Of a stretch of 45,515 nucleotides of DNA, positions 17,764 to 26,868 are shown in pieces; within the stretch, counting starts at the first letter, position 1, and each line of letters begins with the position of its first letter. Source of the stretch: Marinobacterium sp. (GTDB taxonomy: Bacteria > Pseudomonadota > Gammaproteobacteria > Pseudomonadales > Balneatricaceae); assembly GCA_025800125.1 (NCBI GenBank), contig JAOXSF010000194.1:1-45515 (forward strand), written 5' to 3'. The notes beneath the pieces were generated by a model, which saw nothing but the letters and a program-made list of their open reading frames with translations, had not been told where the DNA came from and searched no databases. Both the position numbers and the translations under genes were made by a program.

Positions 17764-18846
17764 ATGCCCAATAGCCCGACACTGACCGTTACTCATATCA
17801 GCGCCCAGGCAATCCGGTTGCCACTTGGCAGACCTTACCGCACCGCAGCCGGTACTGTGACTCAGGTGCCACTGATATTGATTGAACTGCACAGCGCGCG
17901 CGGCGTAACCGGCCGCAGTATCCTGTTCGCCTACAGCGATATGACGCTGCTACCACTGCTAACCCTGGTGCGTAATATGAGCCCGGTGGAACCGATCAGT
18001 GCTGCCACACTGGAAAAGCAGCTGGAACAAAGTAGCCGTATGGTGGGTAGCCAAGGCCTGGTAGGCATGGCGATGGCGGGAATTGATATGGCGTTGTGGG
18101 ATGCACTGGCCAAGCGTCATCAATGTACTCTGGTGGAACTGCTCGGTGGCGAGCACCAGCGCCTGCCGGTTTACGCCAGCATCGGGCTGGAAGGGGCAAG
18201 CAGCAGTGCCCGTCATGCAGCCGAACTGGCCGCCCGAGGTTTCCACGGCATCAAACTCTGCGTTGGTTACCACAACGCCCAACAGGATATAAATGTCATC
18301 CAGGCGGTGCGTCAGGCTGTTGGCCCGGATATTGAACTGATGGTTGATTACAACCAGTGCCTGAACCCACGCGAGGCGCTACAACGGGTGCGTTTACTGG
18401 CGGACAGCGGTCTGAGCTGGATAGAAGAACCACTGCAGGCACAGGCCTTTGCCCAGCAGGCCCGGTTACGGGAATCATCTCCGGTACCATTACAGTGCGG
18501 CGAAAACTGGTGGCATATCAACGAAGTTGAGCAGGCACTGCACCATGGCAGCAGTGACTATATGATGCTCAGCGCCATGAAATGTGGAGGCATCAGTGGC
18601 TGGTTGCGCATTGCTGAATTACTGCGTCAGCACGAAGTGCCACTGTCCAGTAACCTCTGGCCAGAACTCAGCGCCCAGTTGCTCAGCCTCAGTCCAACAG
18701 CTCACTGGCTGCAATATTCTGACTGGTGGACAGTGCTTCTCAAGCAACCATTACAGATTGAGCAGGGTTGCAGCCTTGCCAGTACAACACCTGGCGCAGG
18801 TATGGACTGGGATAACAGTATTGCAGAACGCTACCGTATTGCCTGA
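17764..18846 (+). CDS. Mandelate-racemase homologue lacking the acid/base residues
   Basis: A 360-residue enolase-superfamily protein whose residues fall in the same numbering as Pseudomonas putida mandelate racemase (as I recall that sequence). Metal ligands are intact: Asp195 (VDYNQ), Glu221 (WIEEP), Glu247 (CGENW), and Lys164 is kept. The acid/base set is not: position 166 is Cys (KLC for KxK), 270 is Ser (LSAMK for PDAMK), 297 is Asn (SSNLW for SSHLF) and 317 is Gln (HWLQ for HWLE). Flanking segments such as MKCGGISGWLR match the racemase closely, so these are substitutions in a true homologue. It should still bind Mg2+ and a carboxylate, but classical racemisation is unlikely. GGGAG lies before the ATG. 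The next gene follows after 113 bases on the same strand. Confidence 0.88.
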   Translation: MPNSPTLTVTHISAQAIRLPLGRPYRTAAGTVTQVPLILIELHSARGVTGRSILFAYSDMTLLPLLTLVRNMSPVEPISAATLEKQLEQSSRMVGSQGLVGMAMAGIDMALWDALAKRHQCTLVELLGGEHQRLPVYASIGLEGASSSARHAAELAARGFHGIKLCVGYHNAQQDINVIQAVRQAVGPDIELMVDYNQCLNPREALQRVRLLADSGLSWIEEPLQAQAFAQQARLRESSPVPLQCGENWWHINEVEQALHHGSSDYMMLSAMKCGGISGWLRIAELLRQHEVPLSSNLWPELSAQLLSLSPTAHWLQYSDWWTVLLKQPLQIEQGCSLASTTPGAGMDWDNSIAERYRIA

Positions 18847-18959
18847 CACAGACCGGACAGGCGGCTGCACAGAGTCAGGAGATGATATGCGGCAATGAAC
18901 CCACTCAGCCAAGGGCGCATACTGAGGTCAAAACCACCTAAAAGCAGGGATATTTATTT

Positions 18960-19337
18960 ATGGAATTCAGTTCAACTCTCACTGACAAGCTGAGAGCCGC
19001 GATCCAGTCCAGACTCAACATTGATGGTGAACAGCTACGTGTCGAACTGCACGGCGCTTTACCGAAACAGGATGTTGCGTCAATGTACTACAGCGAAGTC
19101 CTGCTGGATTTTGTCGCTACCTCAGATACACAAAGCTGTGATCTGAGTTTCATTGAGCAAGCCTTTGGCCCGATGTTTGGTGAACTGAACTACAAACAGT
19201 ACCCGGCTTCACTGTATGACGAGCTGGTACCACCGGTACTGCTGCACGCTCGTGTACATATTCAGACCGGTTCTCGTGAATACTGTGTGTTCATTCCCTG
19301 TCGTACGCTGGTACTGCTGGAAGCGCTGAGCAAGTAA
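18960..19337 (+). CDS. Uncharacterised 125-residue soluble protein
   Basis: I do not recognise the family. The protein has no signal peptide or membrane helix. It begins with an amphipathic helix (residues 1-20), then alternating hydrophobic segments that look like an alpha/beta domain, with three Cys (about residues 60, 107 and 114), the motif FGELNYKQYPASLYDEL in the middle and a final ALLxxL-like helix (TLVLLEALSK). AGGGA lies 9 bases before the ATG. A strong bidirectional terminator follows 33 bases after the stop. It may be cotranscribed with the racemase-like gene, 113 bases upstream. Codon use resembles its neighbours, so it looks native. Confidence 0.75.
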   Translation: MEFSSTLTDKLRAAIQSRLNIDGEQLRVELHGALPKQDVASMYYSEVLLDFVATSDTQSCDLSFIEQAFGPMFGELNYKQYPASLYDELVPPVLLHARVHIQTGSREYCVFIPCRTLVLLEALSK

Positions 19338-19369
19338 TACGCAACAGCCGTGTTCTGGCAGATCGCCAT

Positions 19370-19406
19370 AAAAAATGCCCCGACCATAATAACCGGGGCA
19401 TTTTTT
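19370..19406. terminator. Bidirectional terminator between the 125-residue protein gene and ilvH
   Basis: A 13-bp perfect stem (AAAAAATGCCCCG / CGGGGCATTTTTT) around an 11-base loop, placed between two convergent genes. It can end both transcripts, although it lies 104 bases past ilvH. Confidence 0.9.
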
Positions 19407-19509
19407 GTTGACTCATTTTTTCGGCTCAAAGTATTTCATTTGCTGATTCAGAGCAGCACCTGCACAATCATGCGGCAGACACGATTGCACAATACCACCT
19501 GAACCCCCC

Positions 19510-20004
19510 TTACAGGCTCAGTACTTTTTCACCACGCGCGATACCGGATACACCGGAACGCACCACTTCCATCAGGGTGACACCGTTGAGCGCATTGATA
19601 AAAGCATCCAGTTTGTCACTGGAGCCCACCAACTGCACGGTAAAGGTGTTTGGTGTTGCATCAATTACCTGACCGCGGAAAATCTCAGCCGTCCGGGTAA
19701 TCTCATCACGGGCGCTGCTGCTGCTGGCCTTGAGTTTGATCATCATCAGCTCACGTTCAATATGATCACCTTCAGTCAGATCAACCACCTTGACCACATC
19801 AATCAGCTTGTTCAGCTGCTTGGTGATCTGCTCAACAACACGGTCAGAACCCAGTGTTGTCACCGTCAGGCGGGACAGTGTGCCATCGTCTGTTGGTGCA
19901 ACGGTCAGCGTTTCGATGTTGAAGTTACGCTGTGAAAACAGGCCCACTACGCGAGACAGTGCACCGGGTTCGTTTTCCAGCAATACAGAGATGATATGAC
20001 GCAT
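19510..20004 (-). CDS. ilvH: Acetolactate synthase small (regulatory) subunit
   Basis: Regulatory subunit that activates the large subunit and confers valine feedback inhibition. 164 residues: an N-terminal ACT domain starting [19 protein letters not shown] (residues 1-75, with the Asn11-Glu-x-Gly-Ala-Leu valine-site motif) and a C-terminal ALS_ss_C domain (about 83-160). The length matches E. coli IlvH. Start and stop overlap with ilvI as TAATG, showing translational coupling. No ilvC directly follows, unlike in Pseudomonas. Confidence 0.97.
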   Translation of the reverse strand: MRHIISVLLENEPGALSRVVGLFSQRNFNIETLTVAPTDDGTLSRLTVTTLGSDRVVEQITKQLNKLIDVVKVVDLTEGDHIERELMMIKLKASSSSARDEITRTAEIFRGQVIDATPNTFTVQLVGSSDKLDAFINALNGVTLMEVVRSGVSGIARGEKVLSL

Positions 20005-21725
20005 TATGTTCTCTCCGTTTTACTCAGCCACATATCACGCATCGCACCACGAGGTACCTGCATCGGATAAACATGCTCGAACGGATCAACCGCAATATCC
20101 ATAAACACCAGGCGATCCTTCATGGCGAAGGCTTCAGTCATGGCACCTTCCAGATCTGCGAATTTATCCACCTTCATGCCTACATGGCCATAGGACTCAA
20201 CCAGCTTGCAGAAGTCCGGCAGAGACTTCATGTAGGACTGACTGTGACGAGACTCGTAGTTCATGTCCTGCCACTGACGCACCATGCCCAGCGACTGGTT
20301 GTTCAGACAGATAACTTTTACGGGCAGATCATACTGCTTACAGGTGGACAGCTCCTGGATGTTCATCTGGATACTGCCTTCACCGGTCACACAGGCAACA
20401 TCGGCATCCGGGAAGTTCATCTTCACACCCATCGCTGCTGGCAGACCAAAGCCCATGGTGCCCAGACCACCGGAGTTGATCCAGCGATTCGGCTTGTTGA
20501 ACTTGTAGTACTGCGCCGCAAACATCTGGTGCTGACCTACATCAGAGCAGACAAAGGCATCACCACCGGTGACTTTGCTCAGCATTTCGATAACCTGCTG
20601 AGGCTTCATCAAACCATCTTCATTGATGGTGTAACGACCACCGTGACGGGCACGCCATTCTTCAATCTGCTGCCACCACAGTTTGTTCGCTTCAGCATCT
20701 GGCTGATTTTTAGCGCCTTTTACCAGCTGAATCATCTCTTTGATGATGTCGCGGGCCGGGCCAACAATCGGGATGTCAGCGGTTACTGTTTTGGAGATAG
20801 ACGCCGGGTCGATGTCGACATGGATAATCTTGGCAGTCGGACAGAACTTGTCGACACCATTGGTTACGCGGTCATCGAAACGGGCACCGATTGCCAGTAC
20901 TACATCGGCATGGTGCATCGCCATATTTGCTTCATAGCTGCCATGCATACCCAGCATACCGACAAACTGACGGTCAGTACCCGGGTAGCCACCCAGGCCC
21001 ATCAGGGTATTAGTTACCGGGTAGTTCAGGCTGCGCGCCAGCTCAGTCAGTTCTTCATGGGCGTTCCCCATGATGATGCCACCACCGGTGTAGATCACCG
21101 GGCGTTTTGCGCCCAGCAGTAATTCAACTGCCTTTTTGATCTGACCACTGTGGCCACGGCTGACCGGGTTGTAAGAACGCATTTTTACGTTCTTCGGATA
21201 CTCATATTCGTAACGCTCAGTTGGCGTTGTCATATCCTTGGGAATATCAACAACAACCGGACCTGGACGGCCCGTCTGTGCAATATGGAAGGCTTTCTTG
21301 ATGATCGTCGGGATGTCTTCCGGGCGCTGCACGCTGAAGCTGTGCTTTACAACCGGACGGGAGATACCAACCATGTCGGTCTCCTGGAAGGCATCTTCAC
21401 CAATCAGGAATGACATAACCTGACCGGTAATAACAACCATCGGAATCGAATCCATGTACGCGGTCGCAATACCTGTTACCGCGTTTGTCGCACCCGGACC
21501 GGAGGTTACCAGTGCCACACCAGCTTTGCCGGTAGCACGGGCATACGCATCCGCCATATGAGTTGCAGCCTGCTCATGACGCACCAGCACATGTTCCACT
21601 TCATCCTGCTGGAAAATGGCATCGTAGACGTGCAGTAGCGCACCGCCCGGATACCCGTAGATGTGCTTTACACCCTCATCTCTAAGGGCGCGTATAACCA
21701 TTTCTGCGCCTGATAATAATTCCAC
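20004..21725 (-). CDS. ilvI: Acetolactate synthase large (catalytic) subunit
   Basis: ThDP- and FAD-dependent enzyme that condenses two pyruvates, or pyruvate and 2-oxobutyrate, at the first common step of branched-chain amino acid synthesis. 573 residues, equal to E. coli IlvI. The catalytic Glu is in [16 protein letters not shown]; the ThDP-Mg motif reads GEGSIQMN instead of the more usual GDGS, with [12 protein letters not shown] completing it; the FAD region has ARFDDRVT. The C-terminus [19 protein letters not shown] is IlvI-like. I chose the GTG at 21725 ([10 protein letters not shown]) with AGAGGG 8 bases upstream, which matches family N-termini; an in-frame start 11 codons upstream is unlikely. 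Confidence 0.96.
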   Translation of the reverse strand: MELLSGAEMVIRALRDEGVKHIYGYPGGALLHVYDAIFQQDEVEHVLVRHEQAATHMADAYARATGKAGVALVTSGPGATNAVTGIATAYMDSIPMVVITGQVMSFLIGEDAFQETDMVGISRPVVKHSFSVQRPEDIPTIIKKAFHIAQTGRPGPVVVDIPKDMTTPTERYEYEYPKNVKMRSYNPVSRGHSGQIKKAVELLLGAKRPVIYTGGGIIMGNAHEELTELARSLNYPVTNTLMGLGGYPGTDRQFVGMLGMHGSYEANMAMHHADVVLAIGARFDDRVTNGVDKFCPTAKIIHVDIDPASISKTVTADIPIVGPARDIIKEMIQLVKGAKNQPDAEANKLWWQQIEEWRARHGGRYTINEDGLMKPQQVIEMLSKVTGGDAFVCSDVGQHQMFAAQYYKFNKPNRWINSGGLGTMGFGLPAAMGVKMNFPDADVACVTGEGSIQMNIQELSTCKQYDLPVKVICLNNQSLGMVRQWQDMNYESRHSQSYMKSLPDFCKLVESYGHVGMKVDKFADLEGAMTEAFAMKDRLVFMDIAVDPFEHVYPMQVPRGAMRDMWLSKTERT

Positions 21726-22401
21726 TGTTATAACCCTCTTTGTTACCAGCGGGGGCAACCGCCAGTAAAACAGTTCTCAGTTTCTGCAACGGTGAACGAC
21801 GAACCTGACGCCCTGCGAGGGTGACGCACGGCGCACAAACTTCACTTTCCGGAAAAGAAATACAAAAGCGGCTTTCGTTCGGGTGCTTGCCAGCGTTGAG
21901 GATCGCTCAAGTGGCAGACCTGCTCTGAACGGTAGGACAGTTCCAATGTCCGTATCCGCAGGCAGCCGGGGTAACCGACATACCTCAGGTCGAAAAGTAA
22001 GGCGGCCATTTTTGCATCCTGACAATTTTTGATCAACCAGTTATTGCAGCGCAAAAAGGCCAGAAAGCTACCACTTAGGTCGAACAGCCACAGTACACCA
22101 CTGATTCGTCAGTGGATTCACCCTGCCCTGGGGCGTTATCCACTTAGCCATTGCATCACCAGCAATGGATTCAATCACCGTAAACCGGGTAAGATGACAG
22201 ACAGATAACCTGCGCCGCTGATCGTGGATCAGGTCACCCACGGAGTTACTGCCTGATCACTGGCATCAAATATACTGGTGCCATATTCGCTGTTATCAGA
22301 TACACGATTGCACAGCACCACAGGTCAGCAGCCTCCAGCAACCCTGCCGGTACCACCGGTTATATGCAGAATCATGAGTTTTCAGATCAGGAGAACAGGC
22401 T
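21726..22401. promoter_or_regulatory. Long divergent region upstream of ilvIH with two hairpins
   Basis: 676 bases between ilvI (minus) and the small gene at 22402 (plus). Two compact hairpins stand out: CCACTGA-TTCG-TCAGTGG (22098-22115), closed by a UUCG tetraloop, and CCATTGC-N7-GCAATGG (22148-22168). Each is followed directly by GGATTCA. On the minus strand a 55-codon frame, 21842-22006, beginning MAALLFDLRY, has AGGA 7 bases before its ATG; it has no Ile/Leu/Val run, so it is not an obvious attenuator peptide, and it may be chance. No T-run terminator is found before ilvI. Confidence 0.4.
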
Positions 22402-22668
22402 ATGAGCGTGGCAGAAAACAAAAACAGGGAACGCGTTATCAACGAGCTGGCGGGATTCATCCGCAAGGTGCTGGTTGAGCCGGAAATCTGCGCCACTGCG
22501 CTGGATATCGCCCGCAAGCATATTAATGAGGAAAACGCCGATGCATTGATTGCAGAGGAGTTATCAGCGTCTACCAACGTCAAGATTCCTCTGGAACATA
22601 GCGACGCAGACGCCCTGTTCCTGCAGGTGCTCAAAGATGTCGTCAAGGACGAGCAGGCGCTGTATTGA
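22402..22668 (+). CDS. Uncharacterised 88-residue acidic helical protein
   Basis: I do not recognise it. The protein is small, acidic and mostly helical by composition, with no Cys-pair motif, signal peptide or membrane segment (one Cys, about residue 33). Residues 8-30 form an amphipathic helix (ERVINELAGFIRKVLVEPE), and the end reads FLQVLKDVVKDEQALY. The ribosome site AGGAG lies 9 bases before the ATG, better than for many genes here, which supports real translation. A 10-bp perfect hairpin follows 18 bases after the stop. It stands alone between ilvI (divergent) and rlmJ (convergent). Confidence 0.7.
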   Translation: MSVAENKNRERVINELAGFIRKVLVEPEICATALDIARKHINEENADALIAEELSASTNVKIPLEHSDADALFLQVLKDVVKDEQALY

Positions 22669-22685
22669 TACTGCGCCCAGATCCA

Positions 22686-22710
22686 GCTGCTGCAGCCTTC
22701 CTGCAGCAGC
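22686..22710. terminator. Hairpin between convergent genes
   Basis: A perfect 10-bp inverted repeat, GCTGCTGCAG / CTGCAGCAGC, with loop CCTTC. It lies between the 88-residue protein gene and rlmJ, whose ends face each other. There is no T-run on either strand, so it may stop RNA decay or transcription only weakly. Confidence 0.5.
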
Positions 22711-22720
22711 ACCCCACCGG

Positions 22721-23539
22721 TTATCCCGCCAGCTGAACCGTACAGGCTCCCAGCCTGGCAAACTGGTCATTCAATTGCTGCTGCAATGACGCAGTTGGTG
22801 CCACAGCTCCTACCACCAGTACACCACTGCCACATAACGACCCCTGAGCCGTCGCAAAACGCAATTCATTACGCCAGATGGGCAAGTCGTTCTGTATTCC
22901 CTCGGCTCCCACGGCCAGCAATGCTTCCAGTTGTGTCAGATATGGCATTTCGCGCTGGTCACTGAAACGGGGATACCACAGCATCAAGGCACAGTCCTGC
23001 CGCTGCAATACCAGGCTCAGCAGTGATAGCGCACGGTCGAAGTCATAAAGATCAGCATAAGGCGGGTCAACCATCAACAGACAATCGGACTCCAGCAAAT
23101 GTACCACACTGGAAAAACCGTCCCCGGTGCGTACATCTACCACTGGCAGCGCTTCACGCAACTGGTCCGCCGTTTCCATATCCAGCTCAAACAGCGTCAG
23201 CGCCTCATCACCAAGACTGTGCCGGGCAAACCAGGGCGAACCCGGATAGTACACGGGCATGGTAACCTGGCCATTCAGCACCTGTACCTGCTGCGCCCAG
23301 TGATCACTAAGTCCGCCTGTCAACTGTGGCCATAGCTGCGCCAGCCCCTGCTGCCAGCGCCCACTCTGTGCCAGGCTGTAACACCCAGCACCGGCATGGG
23401 TTTCCAGGTAACGTACCGGCCTGAGTTGTGCCAGCAGATAACAGAGCCATTGATGCTTATGACAATCTGCCAGCCCGCCTGCATAACGGCTGTGCATATA
23501 TGTGCAACCGCTGTGGCCCTTATCCTGACTGGAACGCAT
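22721..23539 (-). CDS. rlmJ: RlmJ-type 23S rRNA adenine-N6 methyltransferase
   Basis: Predicted to methylate N6 of A2030 in 23S rRNA with S-adenosylmethionine. 272 residues. The N-terminal RYAGGLADCHKHQ matches the RlmJ HAGNxADxxKH signature. The SAM motif follows as YLETHAGAGCYSL, and the catalytic DPPY is present in LLMVDPPYADLYDF. The C-terminal half (ALMLWYPRF, then GSGVLVVGA) also fits. Start: ATG at 23539 with GGGAG at about 8 bases, which adds some 14 residues before the usual family N-terminus; an ATG at 23497 (MHSRYAGG) would give the typical length but has no clear ribosome site. Divergent from the chemoreceptor gene. Confidence 0.88.
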   Translation of the reverse strand: MRSSQDKGHSGCTYMHSRYAGGLADCHKHQWLCYLLAQLRPVRYLETHAGAGCYSLAQSGRWQQGLAQLWPQLTGGLSDHWAQQVQVLNGQVTMPVYYPGSPWFARHSLGDEALTLFELDMETADQLREALPVVDVRTGDGFSSVVHLLESDCLLMVDPPYADLYDFDRALSLLSLVLQRQDCALMLWYPRFSDQREMPYLTQLEALLAVGAEGIQNDLPIWRNELRFATAQGSLCGSGVLVVGAVAPTASLQQQLNDQFARLGACTVQLAG

Positions 23540-24028
23540 TGCAATATCTCCCTGTTGTTAACCTCATACCTGCCCCCTTGATACTTGCAACACCCCTGGT
23601 GGCGGTAACCATTCTGATAGCCATACCGGTAATTACCCTGATCATATCAATGATAACCCTGGAAGCCATTGCAACAGACGCCTGTAACAGGCACCTGCAA
23701 CAGACATCGAGGCCAGCGCAGATGTATTTATACGCAGCAGATGTCCTGACGAAAATGATTACCTGAAAACAGGTACAACATAATGATTCTGAACAGATTT
23801 AAGCCCCATCCATATGGGTATATATACCTACTCATAAAGATATAACTTACTGTTTTAAAAAAGAGATTTGTCAGCCGCTCAAAAATACCGTTCAATGCCC
23901 GTGCAGAACGACAGATCAATATAAAGAGACTTACATAAGAGATCTGCGGAACTGGTCAGCGTCACACTCCTGCACGCTCTGCCCGCTCCCTGAAGATCCG
24001 CCATGATTCCACACCAGGAGGAACTTCC
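23540..24028. other. 489-base non-coding region before the chemoreceptor gene
   Basis: Divergent promoter region of rlmJ and the chemoreceptor gene. 23580-23710 holds imperfect direct repeats (GCAACAGAC at 23671 and 23697; related CCCTG/GATA words) and has the look of the other intergenic arrays without a clean period. 23770-23960 is AT-rich and probably carries the chemoreceptor promoter; I cannot assign sigma-28 or sigma-70 boxes with confidence. No open frame here has a good ribosome site. Confidence 0.4.
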
Positions 24029-25909
24029 ATGCGCTGGCAACCCGCTTTTGTCCGGCAACTGATGCTTGTCATAATGACAGCCCTGATTGGCATGGTGCTG
24101 GCAAGCACTATCGCCCTGTGGGGCCTGAATCTGCAAAATGAGAGCGCCCGCCGTCTGGCCGAGCTTTCATTCTACAGCGAAAGCCTGACCCGGCTGAAAC
24201 TGGATATTATCAACCGCGAAGCTGCTGTATTGAAACTGTCCCCCGAACAGGCCAGCAGCTGGCACCAACAGAGCCAGAAACAGCAGCAACAGATGGAGCA
24301 GCAACTGAGTCAGGTGGTTCTCACAGATTCACGGGCAAAGCAGCAGCTGACCAGCATCCAGCAACAGTTTTCGCACTGGAACCAGGCCACCACCCGCTGG
24401 GCCGATAGCCGCATTCAGCTGGGGCTTAACAGTCAGCATGGCATCCGTGGTGATCTGACACGCAATGCCGATGCACTGAAAAAAGCGCTGGGGATGTTTA
24501 CCTCGATGGTGGAAGCTTTTCAGCGCATGCGTGCCGCCGAGTTCAAATATATGGAGCATCCCTCTGACAACAATCGCAAGGCGTTGCTTGATGGCTTTGC
24601 TGCCTTGCGAGGCATGATCGTCGAGCTGTCTTTTGAAGACCACTTCGGCGAACCACTGAATAACTACGAACAAGCGATGACCAGAGTTATTGCCGCCAGC
24701 ACAGAGGCTTCACAACAGGACCACCAGCATGAGCAGCAACGCAGCACACTGAGCCGCACCATTGAGGACAGCTACAGTTATCTGCAGAAAACACTACTGG
24801 TACAGGCACGCCAGACTGCCGATGCAGACACCCAGAAAGCACGCCTGTTTCTGATTCTGGCAGGTGTTGCCTCTGTACTACTGGTGATGGCACTGATTCT
24901 ATGGATTGGTCTGGGTAGCCGTCGTCGCCTGCGCATTCTGACCCGCTACCTGGAGCAGGTCAGTGCGGGTAATCTGAGTCAACAGGTTGAGGTGGATGAT
25001 CAGCGTGACGATGAGTTTGATCAGCTCAGTCGGGCTGCCAACAGCATGAGTCAGCAACTCAACGCCCTGGTTGGCGAAGTACGCAGCCAGAATGAACAGC
25101 TACGTCAGATGTCCGCCCAGATGAAGCATCACAGCAGCGGCATTGCTGACGCCAACCGCGCAGTCTCTGGTCAGTCCAGCAGTATGGCCGCGGCCACCGA
25201 GGAGATCAGCGTCACTGCGGATCAGATGCACATCACCTCACAACAGCTCCAGCAAACCTCGGAGGATGCTCTGTTGCAGGCACGTGAAGGCGGCCAGGAC
25301 ATCAGCCAGGCGCTATCATCGCTGACCAGTACCACAGAGGTCGTAGCTGACGCCGCACAGCGTATTGAAACACTGAACCATGAATCAGAACGTATTGATC
25401 TGGTACTGGATATGATCAACGAGCTGGCAGGACAGACCAACCTGCTGGCACTGAACGCCGCCATAGAAGCAGCCCGTGCAGGTGAAGCAGGCCGTGGCTT
25501 TGCCGTGGTCGCTGACGAAGTGCGGGAACTGGCCGATAAAACGGTCAAGGCAACATCGCAGATTGATGCCATTGTCAGCACCATTCAACAGGAATCTCGT
25601 CAGGCAAGCCGTACCATGCAGGCAGCACTGGAACAGACCCGTCAGGTACAGCAACAGGGGGAACAGGCGGTGGTCGCTGTCGATGCGATAGAACGTGGCG
25701 CGGGCCAGGCCTGTGAGGCAGCTCGTCAGATCAACGATGCTATCGGCCAGGTGGCCAGTACCACACGGGACATGGCCTCGCGTATGGATGAAATCGCAGG
25801 CGCTGTGGAAAACAACAGCAATGCCGTCAGCGAAATCTCCCAGTCCAGTCGTCAGGTACATGAACGGGCCGATCAACTGAATGAACTGACAGCCCGTTTC
25901 AGGCTATAG
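24029..25909 (+). CDS. Methyl-accepting chemotaxis protein
   Basis: A 626-residue chemoreceptor. Helix 1 (about 8-32), a periplasmic helical-bundle sensor (33-270, Gln-rich with two long coiled stretches), helix 2 (about 271-292), HAMP (293-348) and the signalling domain (about 349-626). The kinase-contact tip is [20 protein letters not shown] within residues 464-500, an exact family signature. The protein ends in [10 protein letters not shown] and lacks a C-terminal NWETF-type pentapeptide, so it would depend on other receptors for CheR and CheB. The ligand is unknown. AGGAGG lies 7 bases before the ATG. It forms its own transcript, closed by a strong terminator. Confidence 0.95.
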   Translation: MRWQPAFVRQLMLVIMTALIGMVLASTIALWGLNLQNESARRLAELSFYSESLTRLKLDIINREAAVLKLSPEQASSWHQQSQKQQQQMEQQLSQVVLTDSRAKQQLTSIQQQFSHWNQATTRWADSRIQLGLNSQHGIRGDLTRNADALKKALGMFTSMVEAFQRMRAAEFKYMEHPSDNNRKALLDGFAALRGMIVELSFEDHFGEPLNNYEQAMTRVIAASTEASQQDHQHEQQRSTLSRTIEDSYSYLQKTLLVQARQTADADTQKARLFLILAGVASVLLVMALILWIGLGSRRRLRILTRYLEQVSAGNLSQQVEVDDQRDDEFDQLSRAANSMSQQLNALVGEVRSQNEQLRQMSAQMKHHSSGIADANRAVSGQSSSMAAATEEISVTADQMHITSQQLQQTSEDALLQAREGGQDISQALSSLTSTTEVVADAAQRIETLNHESERIDLVLDMINELAGQTNLLALNAAIEAARAGEAGRGFAVVADEVRELADKTVKATSQIDAIVSTIQQESRQASRTMQAALEQTRQVQQQGEQAVVAVDAIERGAGQACEAARQINDAIGQVASTTRDMASRMDEIAGAVENNSNAVSEISQSSRQVHERADQLNELTARFRL

Positions 25910-25931
25910 GCTATAGCAGTCATCAGGCGGT

Positions 25932-25967
25932 AAAAAGCCCGCCTGAGTTTGCTCAGGCGGGCTTTTT
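25932..25967. terminator. Bidirectional terminator after the chemoreceptor gene
   Basis: A perfect 16-bp stem (AAAAAGCCCGCCTGAG / CTCAGGCGGGCTTTTT) with a 4-base loop, between the convergent chemoreceptor and response-regulator genes. Confidence 0.92.
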
Positions 25968-26019
25968 GTCTCACAGACACTGCATACGGTGTATGCAGAA
26001 TACAACTTACAAAGCAGCT

Positions 26020-26868
26020 TTAACGAACACTGGCAATATATTTGGACAGATGTGCCAGCTTGTCCGGGTCATCATCAACAAACTGTACTTTCACATGAAC
26101 AAACGGTGAGTCAGAACGACGCTCCGCCGCCTGGGACTGATAGATAAAGCCGTTTACACGCGCTACGCTATCACCGGACAGCTGCTCGATATCAACCACG
26201 ACCTGATCCAGCACCTGTGGCAACTGACCATCGTTTTTTACCACGATCATCACTTCCTGCAAGCTCAGGTCTTTAATCGCACAGCGATACGTGCCCTGGC
26301 TGGTACGCAATTGTGCCAAACCTTTAGCATTTGGCGTGGCTCGCGCAGCAGAGCGGTCAGCCACTGGTGGTTTCTTAGAAGGCGCTGGTGCTGGCGTCGC
26401 TGCAGCTTTGACTTTCGCCTGCTCACGGCGGCGTTTTTCAGCTTCAATCAGTGCCAGGCCACGCTGCTTCATTGCCGGGTCCAGCTTGTCTGCTTTCGCC
26501 AGCAGCTTCAGCATTTTTTCAACCAGGTGGTCAGCGTTGAATGGCTTACCCAGATAATCGTTTACACCGGCCTTAATCGCCTGGAGCACATAGTCGCGCT
26601 CGCCACGACTGGTTACCATCAGGAAAGCAACGTCCTTATGCGGCGGATGTTTACGTGTCCACTGCAGCAATTCCAGCCCACTGACTTCCGGCATCTCCCA
26701 GTCACACAGGATAATGTCGAAAACGGACGCCGACATCAGTTTCTGGGCCTCTTGGCCGTTTAAAGCCATCTCCAGTTCAAAATCGGGAAAGGCCTGGCTG
26801 ACAATCTTTCTTACTCGCTCCAGAATAAATTTTGCATCATCAACTACCAGTACTCGAACGTTGCTCAT
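26020..26868 (-). CDS. Response regulator with PilZ-like C-terminal domain
   Basis: 282 residues. The CheY-like receiver (1-125) has the acidic pair Asp10-Asp11, phospho-acceptor Asp56 (ILCDWEMP), Thr86 and Lys108 (GKPF), so it looks functional. A Lys/Glu-rich helix (125-155) and an Ala/Pro linker (156-185) lead to a beta-rich domain (187-282) resembling PilZ. In it, the [DN]xSxxG motif appears as DLSLQE (200-205), with Glu where the c-di-GMP-contacting Gly is expected, and no RxxxR motif is clear. It may therefore not bind c-di-GMP. The partner kinase is not nearby. ATG at 26868 with GAGAG upstream; 21 in-frame codons before it are rejected because the receiver begins at once. Confidence 0.82.
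   Translation of the reverse strand: MSNVRVLVVDDAKFILERVRKIVSQAFPDFELEMALNGQEAQKLMSASVFDIILCDWEMPEVSGLELLQWTRKHPPHKDVAFLMVTSRGERDYVLQAIKAGVNDYLGKPFNADHLVEKMLKLLAKADKLDPAMKQRGLALIEAEKRRREQAKVKAAATPAPAPSKKPPVADRSAARATPNAKGLAQLRTSQGTYRCAIKDLSLQEVMIVVKNDGQLPQVLDQVVVDIEQLSGDSVARVNGFIYQSQAAERRSDSPFVHVKVQFVDDDPDKLAHLSKYIASVR

Noticed and set aside
20360-20400. GEGS in place of GDGS in IlvI as a sign of inactivation
   Set aside because: Glu can replace Asp in the ThDP-Mg motif, and from memory pseudomonad enzymes have the same; all other residues are intact.
20073-21122. 349-codon open frame antisense to ilvI
   Set aside because: Mirror of a highly conserved gene; His-rich, no family resemblance.
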